Assembly (NCBI RefSeq): GCF_001642805.2
Contig: NZ_CP016948.1
Span: 3,162,001-3,226,000 of the forward strand
Reading direction: 5' to 3'
DNA: 64,000 bases
DNA from: Serratia surfactantfaciens
GTDB taxonomy: Bacteria; Pseudomonadota; Gammaproteobacteria; Enterobacterales; Enterobacteriaceae
Shown here: positions 9,313 through 21,913 of the stretch, piece by piece
Numbering within the stretch: the first letter of the stretch is position 1
Layout: every line of letters starts with the position of its first letter
Translations under genes and position numbers: made by a program
The notes under the pieces: model-generated
The model's database searches: none
What the model saw: the letters and a program-made list of their open reading frames with translations, nothing else
Told to the model about the DNA's origin: nothing

Positions 9313-10266
9313 TTACCAGGCGCTGGCGAGGTTCAGCACCTGGATATCCTCCGCATCCAGCGTCAGGCGAGTGGCGCTGACCAATTCATCCAGCTGTTGC
9401 AGCGAGGTCGCGCTGACGATCGGCGCGGTGACGCTTGGGCGCGCGATCAGCCAGGCCAACGAGACCTGCGCCGGCGAGGTGCCATGTTTGCTCGCCACCT
9501 GATCCAGCGCCGCCAGAATGCGGAAACCACGCGGGTTAAGGTAGCGCTCGACAATGCGATCGCCGCGCTGGCTTTTACCTTCGTCCTCTTTACTGCGGTA
9601 TTTGCCGGTCAGGAAGCCGCTGGCCAGCGCAAAGAAGTTGATCACCCCCAGCCCGTGGCGCTGCGCCACGCCCTCCAGCTCGGCCTCATAGCCTTCGCGC
9701 GCATACAGGTTATATTCCGGCTGCAGGGTTTCATAACGTGCCAGCCCGTGGCTTTCGCTCACCCGCAGCGCTTCTTCCAGACGATCCGCCTGATAGTTGG
9801 AAGCGCCGATCGCCCGCACCTTACCGGCCTTGATCAGCGCATCGAACGCCGCCAGCGTCTCTTCCAGCGGCGTATCGCGGTCATCGTCGTGCGATTGGTA
9901 AAGGTCGATATAATCGGTTTGCAGACGGCGCAGCGAGTCTTCCACCGCCTGCCGAATATAGCGCGGCGACAGCCCCTGCTTACCCTCACCCATCGGTTTG
10001 CCCACCTTGGTGGCGATGATCACCTGGTCGCGCTTGCCGCTCTTCTTCAACCATTCGCCGATGACGGTTTCCGATTCACCGCCCCGATTGCCCGGCGCCC
10101 AGCTGGAATAGACGTCGGCGGTATCGATAAAGTTAAGCTGATTTTCCACCAGCGCATCCAACAGGCTGAAAGAGGTCGCCTGATCCGCCGTCCAGCCGAA
10201 CACGTTGCCGCCGAAGGTCAACGCCGGCACCTGAATGCCCGAACGGCCCAGTTGTTTCTTGCTCAT
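9313..10266 (-). CDS. Aldo/keto reductase
   Basis: A 317-residue NADPH-dependent oxidoreductase with a TIM-barrel fold. The catalytic tetrad of the family can be placed: Asp and Tyr in DTADVYSSW (about residues 48-53), Lys in IIATKVGKP (about 86) and His in YQSHDDD (about 125). The N-terminal LGRSGIQVPALTFGGNVFG is the usual opening. It resembles the general stress/YghZ-like reductases that act on aldehydes; the true substrate is not evident. The start at 10266 has GGAG eight bases upstream. It is transcribed divergently from mdtA across a 273-base gap. Confidence 0.9.
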   Translation of the reverse strand: MSKKQLGRSGIQVPALTFGGNVFGWTADQATSFSLLDALVENQLNFIDTADVYSSWAPGNRGGESETVIGEWLKKSGKRDQVIIATKVGKPMGEGKQGLSPRYIRQAVEDSLRRLQTDYIDLYQSHDDDRDTPLEETLAAFDALIKAGKVRAIGASNYQADRLEEALRVSESHGLARYETLQPEYNLYAREGYEAELEGVAQRHGLGVINFFALASGFLTGKYRSKEDEGKSQRGDRIVERYLNPRGFRILAALDQVASKHGTSPAQVSLAWLIARPSVTAPIVSATSLQQLDELVSATRLTLDAEDIQVLNLASAW

Positions 10267-10539
10267 GATAGAGGCTCCATGGAGTTGAATGATTTACTGG
10301 TTAATTATTAGCTTTAAAAATAAAAAGCCGTTAAAACTCATTGGCTATAAGCAAAAACCCAACGCTTATAAACATAGCAGGCGACAATCGTTAACTTATT
10401 CGGAAAATGCTGACGGTTCCTCCTTATTTCCTTCATTTTTATGCCGCTTTGACTAGCTAAACTAGTATTCTGTAAGGAGTGTCATTTTTGTGGCAATGCG
10501 TGCGCACACGCTTGTCCTCTGGAGAGAATTTTCGCCGCC

Positions 10540-11781
10540 ATGAAAGCAAAACCCCAACGTCGTTCCCTGATGCTGCGCCTGCTGGTTGCCGCCATCGCGG
10601 TCATCGCTGCCGTACTGATTTGGCGCCACTTCAACGCCGCACCGCCGGCGGCTGAAACGCCGACGGCCGCTCACCATGCCGGTGGCGCCAAAGGAGCGGC
10701 TGCCGGTGGCAAACGGCGCGGCAATCTGTCGCCGGTTCAGGTGGCCACGGCCACTCAGCAATCGGTGCCGAGCTATCTGATCGGGCTGGGCACTGTTACC
10801 GCCGCCAACACCGTTACCGTCACCAGTCGGGTCGACGGCCAATTGATGGCCCTGCACTTCACCGAAGGGCAGCAGGTGAAGGCCGGCGATCTGCTGGCGG
10901 AGATCGATCCCCGTCCGTTCCAGGTGCAGCTGACGCAGGCCCAGGGGCAGTTGGCGAAAGACCAGGCGACGCTGGCCAACGCCCGGCGCGATCTGGCGCG
11001 CTATCAGCAACTGGTGAAAACCAACCTGGTTTCCCGCCAGGAACTGGATACCCAGGTCTCGCTGGTGCAGCAGACCGAAGGATCGATCAAGGCCGATCAG
11101 GGCGCGGTGGACAGCGCGCAGCTGCAGCTGACCTACAGCAAAATCATCGCCCCAATCTCCGGCCGCGTAGGCCTCAAGCAGGTCGATATGGGCAACTACA
11201 TCACCAGCGGTTCTACGGCCATCGTGGTGATCACGCAGACGCATCCGATCGAGGTGGTGTTCACCCTGCCGGAAAGCAACATCAGCGACATCATGAAAGC
11301 GCAGAAAGCCGGGCCGGTCAGCGTCGAGGCCTGGGGACGCACCAACAAGACCCTGCTGGCGCAGGGCAACCTGCTGAGTCTGGATAACCAGATAGACACC
11401 ACCACCGGCACCATCAAGCTAAAGGCGCAGTACGCCAACCAGGACGATGCGCTGTTCCCCAACCAGTTCGTCAATGCGCGGCTGAAGGTCGCCACGCTGC
11501 AAAACGCCATCGTGGTGCCGACCGCCGCCGTGCAGATGGGCAACGAAGGCAACTTCGTCTGGACGATGGACGACGAGAATAAAGTCAGCAAACGCCTGGT
11601 CACCGTCGGCATTGAAGACAGCCAAAACGTGGTGATCGCCAGCGGCCTGAACGCCGGGCAGCGCGTGGTAACCGACGGCATCGATCAACTGACGGAGGGG
11701 ATGAAGGTTGAGGTGGTGACGCCGCAAACCAAAGCGGCCGACGGCAGCGCCGCGCCGCACGCCAAGCGGGAGAAAGCCTGA
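10540..11781 (+). CDS. mdtA: Multidrug efflux membrane-fusion protein MdtA
   Basis: The periplasmic adaptor of the MdtABC-TolC tripartite pump, 413 residues. An N-terminal membrane anchor or uncleaved signal lies at residues 8-28 ([19 protein letters not shown]), followed by a Gly/Lys-rich linker, the lipoyl half-motifs and alpha-helical hairpin ([21 protein letters not shown], in the 130-150 region), and a C-terminal beta-barrel. In E. coli, MdtA joins the MdtB/MdtC heteromultimer to TolC to expel novobiocin and bile salts. The stop shares one base with the mdtB start (TGATG), so translation is coupled. I looked for a BaeR box in the 273-base upstream gap and saw only weak partial matches. 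Confidence 0.95.
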   Translation: MKAKPQRRSLMLRLLVAAIAVIAAVLIWRHFNAAPPAAETPTAAHHAGGAKGAAAGGKRRGNLSPVQVATATQQSVPSYLIGLGTVTAANTVTVTSRVDGQLMALHFTEGQQVKAGDLLAEIDPRPFQVQLTQAQGQLAKDQATLANARRDLARYQQLVKTNLVSRQELDTQVSLVQQTEGSIKADQGAVDSAQLQLTYSKIIAPISGRVGLKQVDMGNYITSGSTAIVVITQTHPIEVVFTLPESNISDIMKAQKAGPVSVEAWGRTNKTLLAQGNLLSLDNQIDTTTGTIKLKAQYANQDDALFPNQFVNARLKVATLQNAIVVPTAAVQMGNEGNFVWTMDDENKVSKRLVTVGIEDSQNVVIASGLNAGQRVVTDGIDQLTEGMKVEVVTPQTKAADGSAAPHAKREKA

Positions 11782-14700
11782 TGCAGGTGATGACGCCGAA
11801 CCCCGGCGGCGGCCCGTCCCGCCTGTTTATTCTGCGCCCGGTCGCCACCACGCTGCTGATGGTGGCGATCCTGCTGGCGGGGATTATCGGCTACCGCGCG
11901 CTGCCGGTGTCCGCCCTGCCGGAAGTGGACTACCCGACCATTCAGGTGGTGACGCTGTACCCCGGCGCCAGCCCGGACGTGGTGACCTCCGCCATCACCG
12001 CGCCGTTGGAGCGCCAGTTCGGCCAGATGTCCGGCCTCAAGCAGATGCTGTCGCAAAACTCCGGCGGCGCCTCGGTGATCACCCTGCAGTTCCAACTGGC
12101 GCTGTCGCTGGATATCGCCGAGCAGGAAGTGCAGGCGGCAATCAACTCCGCCACCAACCTGCTGCCGACCGATTTGCCCTACCCGCCAATCTACAGCAAG
12201 GTTAACCCCGCCGATCCGCCGATCCTGACGCTGGCCGTCACCTCTACCGCCCTGCCGATGACGCAGGTGGAAGACATGGTGGAAACCCGCGTGGCGCAGA
12301 AAATCTCCCAGGTGACCGGCGTCGGCCTGGTCACCCTTTCCGGCGGCCAGCGCCCGGCGGTGCGCGTAAAACTCAATGCGCCGGCGATGGCGGCCAACGG
12401 GCTCGACAGCGAAACCGTGCGCACCGCCATCACGGCCGCCAACGTCAACTCCGCCAAAGGCAGCCTGGACGGCCCGACCCGTTCGGTTACCCTGTCCGCC
12501 AACGATCAGATGAAGTCCGCCGATGAGTACCGGCGGCTAATCGTCGCCTATAAAAACGGCGCGCCGATCCGCCTGCAGGACATCGCCACCGTCGAGCAAG
12601 GGGCGGAAAACACCCGGCTCGCGGCCTGGGCTAACAAGCAGCCGGCGATCGTGCTGAACATCCAACGCCAACCCGGCGTCAACGTCATCACCACCGCCGA
12701 CAGCATCCGCGAGATGCTGCCGACGCTGATTAAAAGCCTGCCCAAGTCGGTCGACGTCAAGGTGTTGACCGACCGCACCACCACCATTCGCGCCTCGGTC
12801 AGCGACGTGCAGTTCGAGCTGCTGCTGGCGATCGCACTGGTGGTGATGGTGATCTATGTGTTCCTGCGCAACGTGCCGGCGACCATTATCCCCAGCGTGG
12901 CGGTACCGCTGTCTCTGGTTGGCACCTTCGCCGCCATGTACTTCCTCGGCTTCTCGATCAACAACCTGACGCTGATGGCGCTGACCATCGCCACCGGCTT
13001 CGTGGTGGACGACGCCATCGTGGTGATCGAGAACATCTCGCGCTACATCGAGAAAGGCGAAAAACCGCTCGACGCCGCGCTGAAGGGAGCCGGCGAAATC
13101 GGCTTCACCATCATCTCGCTGACCTTCTCGCTGGTGGCGGTGCTGATCCCGCTGCTGTTCATGGGCGACATCGTTGGCCGCCTGTTCCGTGAGTTCGCCG
13201 TGACGCTGGCGGTGGCGATTCTGATCTCCGCCGTGGTGTCGCTGACGCTGACGCCGATGATGTGCGCCCGCCTGTTGAACCATGAGTCGCTGCGTAAGCA
13301 AAACCGTTTCTCCGCCGCCTCAGAACGCTTCTTCGAGCGCGTGATCGCCGGCTACGGCCGCTGGCTGAAAGTGGTGCTCGCCCACCAGTGGCTGACGCTG
13401 TGCGTAGCGTTGAGCACCCTGGCCGTCACCGTGCTGCTCTACCTGTTCATTCCCAAAGGCTTCTTCCCGATTCAGGACAACGGCCTGATCCAGGGCACGC
13501 TGGAAGCGCCGCAGTCGGTGTCGTTCAGCAAAATGGCGGTGCTGCAACAACAGGTCGCCGCCCAGGTGTTGGAGGATCCGGCGGTGGAGAGCCTGACCTC
13601 GTTTATCGGCGTCGACGGCACCAACGCCGCGCTCAACAGCGGCCGGCTTCAGATCAACCTGAAACCGCTGAGCGAACGCAGCGACAGCCTGCAAACCATC
13701 ATCGATCGAATGCAAGAAAAAGCGGCGGCGCTGCCCGGCCTGAAACTCTATCTGCAGCCGGTGCAGGATCTGACCATCGATACCCAGGTCAGCCGCACGC
13801 AGTACCAGTTCACCCTGCAGGCGATGTCCCTCGAGCAACTCAGCCAATGGGTGCCGCAACTGGTCGATGAACTGCGGCAAACCCCCGAACTGCAGGACGT
13901 CAGCAGCGACTGGCAGGATCAAGGGCTGGAAGCTTACATCAACGTCGATCGCGACTCGGCTTCGCGCCTCGGCATCCAGATGAGCGACGTGGACAGCGCG
14001 CTGTACAACGCCTTCGGCCAGCGCCTGATCTCCACCATCTACACCCAGGCCAACCAGTATCGCGTGGTGCTGGAACATGACGTGCAGGCGACGCCAGGGC
14101 TGGCGGCGCTGAACGATATCCGTCTCACCAGCAGCAGCGGCGCCGTGGTGCCGCTCAATACCATCGCCAAAATCGAGCAGCGCAACGGGCCGCTGGCGAT
14201 CAATCACCTCGATCAGTTCCCGGCGACCACCGTCTCCTTCAACGTGGCGGAGGGCTACTCGTTGGAAGAAGCGGTCAACGCCATCACCCAGGTCGAGAAA
14301 ACGCTGGCGATGCCGAAAGACATCACCACCAAGTTCCAGGGGGCTACCCTGGCCTTCCAGGCCGCGCTCGGCAGCACGCTGTGGTTGATCCTGGCGGCGG
14401 TGGTAGCGATGTATATCGTGCTCGGCGTGCTGTATGAAAGCTTCATTCATCCGGTCACCATTCTCTCCACCCTGCCGACCGCCGGGGTCGGCGCGCTGCT
14501 GGCGCTGATGCTGGCGGGCAGCGAGCTGGACGTGATCGCCATCATCGGCATCATCCTGCTGATCGGCATCGTGAAGAAAAACGCCATCATGATGATCGAC
14601 TTCGCCCTGGCCGCCGAACGCGAGCAGGGTATGAAGCCCTATGACGCCATCTATCAGGCCTGCCTGCTGCGCTTCCGGCCGATTCTGATGACCACGCTGG

Positions 14701-14900
14701 CCGCCCTGCTCGGCGCGCTGCCGCTGATGCTCAGCACCGGCGTCGGCGCGGAGCTGCGCCGGCCGCTCGGCATCTGTATGGTCGGCGGCCTGATCATGAG
14801 CCAGATCCTGACGCTGTTCACCACCCCGGTGATCTACCTGCTGTTCGATAAACTGGCGCGCAATACCCACGCCAAAGAAGAAGCGCGGGAGACACCGTGA
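11781..14900 (+). CDS. mdtB: RND efflux pump subunit MdtB
   Basis: A 1039-residue inner-membrane RND proton antiporter subunit with 12 predicted helices and two large periplasmic loops. The proton-relay pair Asp-Asp is in the fourth helix ([15 protein letters not shown], about residue 410). The second half repeats the fold, with [12 protein letters not shown] near helix 9 and [14 protein letters not shown] near helix 10. With MdtC it forms the asymmetric trimer reported for E. coli MdtB2C. Its first base is the last base of the mdtA stop, and it ends four bases into mdtC. Confidence 0.95.
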   Translation: MQVMTPNPGGGPSRLFILRPVATTLLMVAILLAGIIGYRALPVSALPEVDYPTIQVVTLYPGASPDVVTSAITAPLERQFGQMSGLKQMLSQNSGGASVITLQFQLALSLDIAEQEVQAAINSATNLLPTDLPYPPIYSKVNPADPPILTLAVTSTALPMTQVEDMVETRVAQKISQVTGVGLVTLSGGQRPAVRVKLNAPAMAANGLDSETVRTAITAANVNSAKGSLDGPTRSVTLSANDQMKSADEYRRLIVAYKNGAPIRLQDIATVEQGAENTRLAAWANKQPAIVLNIQRQPGVNVITTADSIREMLPTLIKSLPKSVDVKVLTDRTTTIRASVSDVQFELLLAIALVVMVIYVFLRNVPATIIPSVAVPLSLVGTFAAMYFLGFSINNLTLMALTIATGFVVDDAIVVIENISRYIEKGEKPLDAALKGAGEIGFTIISLTFSLVAVLIPLLFMGDIVGRLFREFAVTLAVAILISAVVSLTLTPMMCARLLNHESLRKQNRFSAASERFFERVIAGYGRWLKVVLAHQWLTLCVALSTLAVTVLLYLFIPKGFFPIQDNGLIQGTLEAPQSVSFSKMAVLQQQVAAQVLEDPAVESLTSFIGVDGTNAALNSGRLQINLKPLSERSDSLQTIIDRMQEKAAALPGLKLYLQPVQDLTIDTQVSRTQYQFTLQAMSLEQLSQWVPQLVDELRQTPELQDVSSDWQDQGLEAYINVDRDSASRLGIQMSDVDSALYNAFGQRLISTIYTQANQYRVVLEHDVQATPGLAALNDIRLTSSSGAVVPLNTIAKIEQRNGPLAINHLDQFPATTVSFNVAEGYSLEEAVNAITQVEKTLAMPKDITTKFQGATLAFQAALGSTLWLILAAVVAMYIVLGVLYESFIHPVTILSTLPTAGVGALLALMLAGSELDVIAIIGIILLIGIVKKNAIMMIDFALAAEREQGMKPYDAIYQACLLRFRPILMTTLAALLGALPLMLSTGVGAELRRPLGICMVGGLIMSQILTLFTTPVIYLLFDKLARNTHAKEEARETP

Positions 14901-17900
14901 AATTCTTCTCGCTGTTTATCTTCCGGCCGGTGGCCACCACCCTGTTGACGCTGGCGATCGCGCTGGCCGGCGCGCTGGGCTTCAGCCTGCTGCCCGTCGC
15001 GCCGCTGCCGCAGGTGGATTACCCGGTGATCTCCGTCACCGCCACCCTGCCGGGCGCCGATCCGGAAACCATGGCGACCTCGGTCGCCACCCCGCTGGAG
15101 CGTGCGCTCAGCCGCATCGCCGGGGTCAACGAAATGACCTCGATGAGCTCGCTCGGCAGCACCCGGGTGATCCTGCAGTTCGATCTCAGCCGCGACATCA
15201 ACGGCGCCGCGCGCGACGTGCAGGCGGCGATCAACGCCGCGCAAAGCCTGCTGCCTTCCGGCATGCCGAGCCGCCCCACCTATCGGCAGATGAACCCGTC
15301 GGACGCGCCGATCATGATCCTGACGCTCACTTCCGACACCTACAGCCAGGGCCAGCTTTACGACTTTGCCTCCACCCAGCTGGCGCAGAAGATCGCCCAG
15401 ACCGAGGGCGTCGGCGACGTCACCGTCGGCGGCAGTTCGCTGCCGGCGGTGCGGGTGGAGCTGAATCCTTCCGCGCTGTTTAACCAGGGCGTGTCGCTGG
15501 ACAGCGTGCGCCAGGCTATCAGCAACGCTAACCTGCGCACGCCGCTCGGCTCGACCGAAAGCCAGGACAAGCGCTGGCAGATCCAGAGCAACGATCAGAT
15601 CAAAAAGGCCGAAGGCTACAAGCCGCTGATCGTGCATTACAACAACGGTTCCGCCGTCCGGCTGAGCGACGTCGCCAACGTCATCGATTCGGTGCAGGAC
15701 GTGCGCAACGCCGGGATGACCAACGCCCAACCGGCGATCCTGCTGGTGGTCAGCCGTTCGCCGGACGCCAACATCATCGCCACCGTCGATCGCATCCGCG
15801 CCGAGCTGCCCGACCTGCAGGCCAGCATTCCTGCCTCGATCAAACTGAACATCGCGCAGGATCGCTCGCCGACCATTCGCGCTTCGCTGGCGGAAGTGGA
15901 GCAGTCGCTGGTCATCGCCATCGCGCTGGTGATCCTGGTGGTGTTCGCCTTCCTGCGTTCCGGCCGCGCTACGCTGATCCCCGCCGTCGCCGTGCCGGTG
16001 TCGCTGATCGGCACCTTCGCCGCCATGTACCTGTGCGGTTTCAGCCTCAACAACCTGTCGCTGATGGCGCTGACCATCGCCACCGGCTTTGTGGTGGACG
16101 ACGCCATCGTGGTGCTGGAAAACATTTCCCGCCACGTGGAGGCCGGCATCAAACCGCTGCAGGCGGCGCTGCAGGGGATACGCGAGGTCGGCTTTACCGT
16201 GCTTTCGATGAGCATGTCGCTGGTAGCAGTGTTCATTCCTCTGCTGCTGATGGAGGGGCTGCCGGGGCGTTTGTTCCGCGAGTTCGCCGTCACCCTGTCG
16301 GTGTCGATCGGGCTGTCGCTGATCATCTCGCTGACGCTGACGCCGATGATGTGCGCCTACCTGCTGCGCCCGCAGCCTGAACGCGCGCAGCAGCGCGTGC
16401 GCGGCTTCGGCAAGCTGTTGATGAAACTGCAGCAGGGCTACGGCCGCTCGCTGCACTGGGTGCTCGACCACGCTCGCTGGGTGCTGGCGATCCTGCTGGC
16501 GACGGTGGCGCTCAACGTCTGGCTGTACATCAGCATCCCGAAAACGTTCTTCCCGGAGCAGGATACCGGCCGTCTGATGGGCTCCATTCAGGCCGATCAG
16601 AGTATCTCGTTCCAGGCGATGCGCCAAAAACTGCAGGACTTTATGACCATCGTGCGCGACGATCCGGCGGTGGATAACGTCACCGGCTTCACCGGCGGTT
16701 CGCGCACCAACAGCGGTTCGATGTTCATCGCGCTTAAACCGCTGTCCGAACGCAAAGAGAGCGCGCAGCAGGTGATCGCCCGCCTGCGCGCCAAGCTGGC
16801 GAAAGAGCCCGGCGCCAGCCTGTTCCTGATGGCGGTGCAGGATATCCGCGTCGGCGGCCGGCAGGCCAACGCCAGCTATCAGTACACGCTGCTGTCGGAC
16901 GATTTGAGCGCCCTGCGCACCTGGGAGCCGAAAATCCGCACCGCGCTGGCCGCCCTGCCGGAGCTGGCGGACGTCAACTCGGATCAGCAGGATAAAGGCT
17001 CGGAGATGGATCTGATTTACGACCGCGACACCATGTCCCGCCTCGGCATTTCGGTGTCGGACGCCAACAACCTGTTGAACAACGCCTTCGGCCAGCGGCA
17101 GATCTCCACCATCTATCAACCGCTCAACCAATACAAGGTGGTGATGGAAGTGGCGCCGCCCTACACCCAGGACGTGAGTTCGCTGGACAAAATGTTCATC
17201 ATCAACAGCGAAGGCAAGGCGATACCGCTCTCCTACTTCGCGCACTGGCAGCCGGCCAACACGCCGCTGGCGGTCAACCACCAGGGGCTGTCCGCCGCCT
17301 CCACCATCTCGTTCAACCTGCCGCTCGGCGCCAGCCTGGGCGACGCCACCGACGCCGTCACCCGCGCCATGACCCAGCTCGGCGTGCCGCCCACGGTGCG
17401 CGGCGCCTTCGCCGGCACCGCCCAGGTGTTCCAGGACACCCTGAAATCGCAGGTGATCCTGATCCTGGCGGCGATCGCCACGGTGTATATCGTGCTCGGC
17501 GTGCTGTACGAGAGCTATATCCACCCGCTGACCATCCTCTCCACGCTGCCTTCCGCGGGCGTGGGGGCGCTGCTGGCGCTCGAACTGTTCAGCGCGCCGT
17601 TCAGCCTGATCGCGCTGATCGGCATCATGCTGCTGATCGGCATCGTGAAGAAAAACGCCATCATGATGGTCGACTTCGCGCTCGAGGCGCAGCGCAACGG
17701 CGGCATCAGCGCCCGCGAGGCGATTTTCCAGGCCAGCCTGCTGCGTTTCCGGCCGATCATGATGACGACGCTGGCGGCGTTGTTCGGCGCGCTGCCGCTG
17801 GTGCTGGCCAGCGGTGACGGCGCGGAGCTGCGCCAGCCGCTCGGCATCACCATCGCCGGCGGCCTGGTGATGAGCCAGCTGCTGACGCTGTACACCACGC

Positions 17901-17977
17901 CGGTGGTCTATCTTTACTTTGACCGGCTGCAGGCGAAGTTCCGCCGTAACAAGCAACTGGCCCCGCTGCCGCACTAA
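14897..17977 (+). CDS. mdtC: RND efflux pump subunit MdtC (GTG start)
   Basis: A 1026-residue RND transporter that partners MdtB. It has the same layout: the N-terminal [17 protein letters not shown] helix, the Asp-Asp relay in [16 protein letters not shown] (about residue 405) and [17 protein letters not shown] in the second half. The start is GTG at 14897, overlapping the mdtB stop as GTGA, so the two subunits are translationally coupled, which suits a fixed stoichiometry. Both halves retain the charged residues needed for proton transfer, so the subunit appears intact. A 1098-residue open frame on the opposite strand here is an artefact of GC-rich codon use. Confidence 0.95.
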   Translation: MKFFSLFIFRPVATTLLTLAIALAGALGFSLLPVAPLPQVDYPVISVTATLPGADPETMATSVATPLERALSRIAGVNEMTSMSSLGSTRVILQFDLSRDINGAARDVQAAINAAQSLLPSGMPSRPTYRQMNPSDAPIMILTLTSDTYSQGQLYDFASTQLAQKIAQTEGVGDVTVGGSSLPAVRVELNPSALFNQGVSLDSVRQAISNANLRTPLGSTESQDKRWQIQSNDQIKKAEGYKPLIVHYNNGSAVRLSDVANVIDSVQDVRNAGMTNAQPAILLVVSRSPDANIIATVDRIRAELPDLQASIPASIKLNIAQDRSPTIRASLAEVEQSLVIAIALVILVVFAFLRSGRATLIPAVAVPVSLIGTFAAMYLCGFSLNNLSLMALTIATGFVVDDAIVVLENISRHVEAGIKPLQAALQGIREVGFTVLSMSMSLVAVFIPLLLMEGLPGRLFREFAVTLSVSIGLSLIISLTLTPMMCAYLLRPQPERAQQRVRGFGKLLMKLQQGYGRSLHWVLDHARWVLAILLATVALNVWLYISIPKTFFPEQDTGRLMGSIQADQSISFQAMRQKLQDFMTIVRDDPAVDNVTGFTGGSRTNSGSMFIALKPLSERKESAQQVIARLRAKLAKEPGASLFLMAVQDIRVGGRQANASYQYTLLSDDLSALRTWEPKIRTALAALPELADVNSDQQDKGSEMDLIYDRDTMSRLGISVSDANNLLNNAFGQRQISTIYQPLNQYKVVMEVAPPYTQDVSSLDKMFIINSEGKAIPLSYFAHWQPANTPLAVNHQGLSAASTISFNLPLGASLGDATDAVTRAMTQLGVPPTVRGAFAGTAQVFQDTLKSQVILILAAIATVYIVLGVLYESYIHPLTILSTLPSAGVGALLALELFSAPFSLIALIGIMLLIGIVKKNAIMMVDFALEAQRNGGISAREAIFQASLLRFRPIMMTTLAALFGALPLVLASGDGAELRQPLGITIAGGLVMSQLLTLYTTPVVYLYFDRLQAKFRRNKQLAPLPH

Positions 17978-17987
17978 TGGCCGACCG

Positions 17988-19418
17988 ATGCTGATGAAAC
18001 ACACCGCCACGGTACGCTGGCAACTCTGGATAGTGGCGTTCGGCTTCTTTATGCAGACGCTGGATACCACTATCGTCAACACCGCCCTGCCCTCGATGGC
18101 CGCCAGCCTGGGGGAGAACCCGCTGCGCATGCAGTCGGTGATCGTCTCCTATGTGCTGACGGTGGCGGTGACGCTGCCGGCCAGCGGCTGGCTGGCGGAC
18201 AAGGTCGGCGTACAGCGGGTGTTTTTCAGCGCCATCGTGCTGTTTACCCTCGGCTCCATCCTCTGCGCCCGCTCGGAAACCCTGAACGAACTGATCGCCT
18301 CGCGCGTGATTCAGGGCGTCGGCGGCGCAATGATGGTGCCGGTCGGCCGCCTGACGGTGATGAAGATCGTACCGCGCGAGCAGTACATGGCGGCGATGAC
18401 CTTCGTGACGCTGCCGGGCCAGATCGGCCCGCTGATGGGGCCGGCGCTGGGCGGCTTTCTGGTGCAGTACGCCAGCTGGCACTGGATTTTCCTGATCAAT
18501 ATTCCGGTAGGCATCGTGGGCGCCATCGCCACGCTGCTGCTGATGCCCAACTACCAAATGCAAACCCGGCGTTTCGACCTCAGCGGCTTTATCCTGCTGG
18601 CGATCGGCATGGCGTCGCTGACGCTGGCGCTCGATGGCCACAAGGGCATGGGGCTGTCCGGCGCCGCCATCGCCGGCCTGGTGGCTCTGGGCGCAGCGGC
18701 GCTGTTGGGGTATGTTTGGCATGCCTACGGCAATAGCCGCGCCCTGTTCTCGCTGCGGCTGCTGCGCACCCCGACCTACAAGATCGGGTTGCTGGCCAGC
18801 CTGTTGGGGCGCATCGGCAGCGGCATGCTGCCGTTCATGACGCCGCTGTTCCTGCAGGTGGGCATGGGCTTCACGCCGTTCCACGCCGGGCTGATGATGA
18901 TCCCGATGATCATCGGCAGCATGGGCATGAAGCGCATCGTGGTGCAGGTGGTCAACCGCTTCGGCTATCGCAACGTGCTGGTGGCGGCCACGCTGCTGCT
19001 GGCGCTGGTCAGCCTGAGTTTCCTGCTGGCGGCGATGCTCGGCTGGCTGTGGCTGCTGCCGGTGGTGCTGTTCTTCCAGGGGATGGTCAACTCGCTGCGC
19101 TTCTCGGCGATGAACACCCTGACGCTGAAAGACTTGCCGGACCGGCTGGCCAGCAGCGGCAACAGCCTGTTGTCGATGGTCATGCAACTGTCGATGAGCC
19201 TTGGCGTCAGCGTCGCCGGCATCTTGATCGGCAGCTTCGCCCATCACCAGGTGGTGGCCGACAGCCCGGCCATCCACAGCGCATTTATCTACAGCTACTG
19301 CTGTATGGCATTGATTATCGCCCTGCCCGCGCTGGCCTTCGCGCGCGTGCCGGCCGATAGCGCGCCCAACCGCACGCTGACCAAAGAGCCGGGTACCGGC
19401 TCAACGAGGTTGCAATGA
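17988..19418 (+). CDS. mdtD: MFS transporter MdtD
   Basis: A 476-residue major-facilitator transporter of the DHA2 (14-helix) family, matching E. coli MdtD closely: [20 protein letters not shown] at the start, the loop GWLADKVGV after helix 2, and [17 protein letters not shown] after helix 4. It lies in the mdtABC operon but is not needed for MdtABC function in E. coli, where its own role is unclear (iron-citrate export has been proposed). The start is ATG at 17988, ten bases after mdtC; ATG at 17994 is an alternative, and neither has a strong ribosome site, which suggests coupling. It ends in an ATGA overlap with baeS. Confidence 0.92.
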   Translation: MLMKHTATVRWQLWIVAFGFFMQTLDTTIVNTALPSMAASLGENPLRMQSVIVSYVLTVAVTLPASGWLADKVGVQRVFFSAIVLFTLGSILCARSETLNELIASRVIQGVGGAMMVPVGRLTVMKIVPREQYMAAMTFVTLPGQIGPLMGPALGGFLVQYASWHWIFLINIPVGIVGAIATLLLMPNYQMQTRRFDLSGFILLAIGMASLTLALDGHKGMGLSGAAIAGLVALGAAALLGYVWHAYGNSRALFSLRLLRTPTYKIGLLASLLGRIGSGMLPFMTPLFLQVGMGFTPFHAGLMMIPMIIGSMGMKRIVVQVVNRFGYRNVLVAATLLLALVSLSFLLAAMLGWLWLLPVVLFFQGMVNSLRFSAMNTLTLKDLPDRLASSGNSLLSMVMQLSMSLGVSVAGILIGSFAHHQVVADSPAIHSAFIYSYCCMALIIALPALAFARVPADSAPNRTLTKEPGTGSTRLQ

Positions 19419-20797
19419 AGATAGGCATTACCGGGAAACTGTTCCTGGCCATTTTCGCTACCTGCATGCTGGTGTTGATCACCATGCATTGGGGGGTGCG
19501 CGTCAGCTTTGAACGCGGCTTTATCGATTACATCAAGCACAGCAACGAGCAGCGCATCAACATGCTGAGCGAAGCGCTGGAGGAGCAGTACAGCCGCCAC
19601 GGCAACTGGATATTCCTGCGCAACAACGATCAGGTTATCTACCAGATCATGCGTTCGTTCGAACAGAACAGCGACAGCAGCCACAACCTGCCGCCCAAGG
19701 GCTGGCGCACCCAGTTTTGGGTGGTGGACAGCCAGTTCAACCGGCTGGTGGGCCACTCCGGGCCGGTGCCGAAAGAGGGGCCGCGCCACCCGATCCGCTA
19801 TAACAACACCATCGTCGGCTGGGTGATCACTACCCCGGTCGAACGCCTGACGCGCAACACCGATATCAACTTCGATCGCCAGCAGCGGCGCACCAGCTGG
19901 ATTATCGTCGCGCTCTCCACCTTGCTGGCGGCGGCGGTGACCTGGCTGCTGTCGCGCGGCATGCTGGCGCCGGTCAAGCGCCTGGTGGCGGGCACTCATC
20001 GCCTGGCGGCAGGCGACTTCACCACCCGCGTGACGGTCAGCAGCCAGGATGAGCTGGGCAGGCTGGCGCACGACTTCAATCAGTTAGCCACCTCACTGGA
20101 GAAAAATGAGCAGATGCGCCGCGCCTTTATGGCCGACGTGTCGCATGAGCTGCGCACGCCGCTGGCGGTGCTGCGCGGCGAGCTGGAGGCGCTGCAGGAC
20201 GGCGTGCGCCAGCCGACGCCGGCGTCACTCAGCTCGCTGCAGGCCGAGGTGTCCACCCTGACCAAACTGGTCGATGACCTGCACCAGCTTTCGCTTTCCG
20301 ATCTCGGCGCGTTGGCCTATCGCAAGTCGTCGGTAGACTGCGTGCATCTGCTGCAGGTTGCCGTCGCCGCCTTCCGCGAACGCTTCCGCGCCAAAGGGCT
20401 GGAAATCGTCACGCATCTGCCGCCCCAGGCGCCGCTGTTCGGCGATCCCGATCGCCTGAACCAGTTGTTCAATAACCTGCTGGAAAACAGCCTGCGCTAC
20501 ACCGACGCCGGCGGCCGGTTGGAAATCAGCGCCGAGCTACAGCCGGGGCGGCTCTTCCTCTACTGGCAGGACAGCGCGCCGGGCATCAGCGATCAGCAAC
20601 TGACGCGCATTTTCGAACGTTTCTACCGGGCGGAAGGCTCACGCAACCGCGCCAGCGGCGGTTCCGGCTTGGGTCTGGCGATCTGCCACAACATTGTGGA
20701 GGCGCACGATGGAAAAATCCGCGCCGAGCATTCGCCTTTAGGCGGCGTGCGCATTACAGTAGAATTTGCTACCCCGATAAAAAATAAGGCGCCCTGA
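19415..20797 (+). CDS. baeS: Envelope-stress sensor histidine kinase BaeS
   Basis: A 460-residue sensor kinase (E. coli 467). It has an N-terminal helix (residues 5-25), a periplasmic sensor of about 130 residues, a second helix ([19 protein letters not shown], about 165-183), a HAMP linker, then DHp and ATPase domains. The phospho-acceptor His is in DVSHELRTP (about residue 244); the N-box is [12 protein letters not shown] and the G-box GSGLGLAI. It senses envelope damage and indole, flavonoid or metal stress in E. coli and phosphorylates BaeR, which induces mdtABCD and spy. It overlaps mdtD by four bases and baeR by one, so pump and regulator are one transcription unit. Confidence 0.95.
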   Translation: MKIGITGKLFLAIFATCMLVLITMHWGVRVSFERGFIDYIKHSNEQRINMLSEALEEQYSRHGNWIFLRNNDQVIYQIMRSFEQNSDSSHNLPPKGWRTQFWVVDSQFNRLVGHSGPVPKEGPRHPIRYNNTIVGWVITTPVERLTRNTDINFDRQQRRTSWIIVALSTLLAAAVTWLLSRGMLAPVKRLVAGTHRLAAGDFTTRVTVSSQDELGRLAHDFNQLATSLEKNEQMRRAFMADVSHELRTPLAVLRGELEALQDGVRQPTPASLSSLQAEVSTLTKLVDDLHQLSLSDLGALAYRKSSVDCVHLLQVAVAAFRERFRAKGLEIVTHLPPQAPLFGDPDRLNQLFNNLLENSLRYTDAGGRLEISAELQPGRLFLYWQDSAPGISDQQLTRIFERFYRAEGSRNRASGGSGLGLAICHNIVEAHDGKIRAEHSPLGGVRITVEFATPIKNKAP

Positions 20798-21513
20798 TGG
20801 ACATTCAGAATCAACCTATGCAGATCATGATTGTTGAAGATGAGCCCAAGCTGGGTCAGTTGCTGGTGGATTATCTGCAGGCGGCGGGTTACGCCACCCG
20901 CTGGCTGACCAACGGCAGTGAGGTGGTGCCGACCGTGCATCAACATCCGCCGGCGCTGATTTTACTCGATCTGATGCTGCCGGGCGCCGACGGCCTGACG
21001 GTATGCCGCGAGCTGCGCCGCTTCAGCGACGTGCCGATCGTGATGGTGACGGCGAAAATCGAAGAGATCGACCGCCTGCTGGGGCTGGAGATCGGCGCCG
21101 ACGATTACATCTGCAAACCCTACAGCCCGCGCGAGGTAGTGGCGCGGGTGAAAACCATCCTGCGCCGCAGCTATCGGCCGCAGGATAATGCGCGGGAAGA
21201 TGATCTGCTGCACATCGATGAACCGCGTTTCCAGGCCAGTTATCAGGGGCAGCTGCTGGATCTGACGCCGGCGGAGTTCCGCCTGCTGAAAACCCTGGCC
21301 AGCCAACCGGGCAACGTGTTTTCGCGCGAACAGCTGCTGAACAACCTGTATGACGACTATCGGGTAGTCACCGACCGCACCATCGACAGCCACATCAAAA
21401 ATCTGCGGCGCAAGCTGGAGCTGATCGACGGGGAGAAATCCTTTATCCGCTCGGTATACGGCGTGGGCTACCGCTGGGAAGCCGACCCTTGCCGGCTGGT
21501 GAATGGGGTTTAG
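20797..21513 (+). CDS. baeR: Response regulator BaeR
   Basis: A 238-residue OmpR-family regulator. The receiver domain has the acidic pair in VEDEPKLGQ and the phospho-acceptor Asp in [14 protein letters not shown] (about residue 56), with the conserved Lys in CKPYSPREV. The C-terminal winged helix ([20 protein letters not shown] and the [14 protein letters not shown] recognition helix) binds DNA. It is the partner of BaeS and activator of the operon it belongs to, which allows positive feedback. It is the last gene of the operon and converges on vapC with eight bases between stops; no terminator is visible in that gap. Confidence 0.95.
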   Translation: MDIQNQPMQIMIVEDEPKLGQLLVDYLQAAGYATRWLTNGSEVVPTVHQHPPALILLDLMLPGADGLTVCRELRRFSDVPIVMVTAKIEEIDRLLGLEIGADDYICKPYSPREVVARVKTILRRSYRPQDNAREDDLLHIDEPRFQASYQGQLLDLTPAEFRLLKTLASQPGNVFSREQLLNNLYDDYRVVTDRTIDSHIKNLRRKLELIDGEKSFIRSVYGVGYRWEADPCRLVNGV

Positions 21514-21520
21514 GGGGAAA

Positions 21521-21910
21521 TCAGCGCGTCCAGTCCTCAACAGCCAATCCGGGCACCATGGCGAATGCGCGATCGTTGGTCACCAGCGTCGCGCCACGGC
21601 TCTGCGCATGAGCGGCGATCAGTTGATCCATCGCGCCCATGATTTTCCCCTTTCTCTCCATGTTTGCCCGCATTTCACCGTAACAGCGGGCAGCCTCGCT
21701 ATCCCATGCATAGACCGTTACCGCGGCAATAAAGGCCTCGACCATGCTTTGCAACGCCTTGTTCCGCCGTTTAGCCACACCGTAAAGCAGTTCCGCCTCC
21801 GTGACGCTGGAAATACATACGGCAGAAGGCGGGAGCTTTTCCATGACGTTAAGCACCTGCGGATGCTGCCGAAACAAGTGGCTGACGGTGTTGGTATCAA
21901 ACATGTACAT
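21521..21910 (-). CDS. vapC: VapC-family PIN-domain toxin
   Basis: A 129-residue PIN-domain ribonuclease. Acidic residues expected to bind Mg2+ are present: Asp in MFDTNTVSH (residue 5), Glu in TEAELLYG (about 40), Asp in AMDQLIAAHA (about 94) and Asp in LVTNDRAF (about 112). Enterobacterial VapC toxins cleave initiator tRNA; that specificity is assumed here. It starts three bases after the vapB stop, so the pair forms an antitoxin-first operon. ATG at 21904 is an alternative start. The module lies between baeR and yegP, which are adjacent in E. coli, so it was probably acquired by insertion. Confidence 0.9.
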   Translation of the reverse strand: MYMFDTNTVSHLFRQHPQVLNVMEKLPPSAVCISSVTEAELLYGVAKRRNKALQSMVEAFIAAVTVYAWDSEAARCYGEMRANMERKGKIMGAMDQLIAAHAQSRGATLVTNDRAFAMVPGLAVEDWTR

Positions 21911-21913
21911 CGC

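Noticed and set aside
10267..10539. BaeR box before mdtA
   Set aside because: Only about half of the published consensus positions match in the best alignments I could make, so I do not list it.
14834..18130. A 1098-codon open frame opposite mdtC
   Set aside because: It is the mirror of a GC-rich gene: Gln/Arg/His-rich, without domain signatures or ribosome site, and mdtC is certain.
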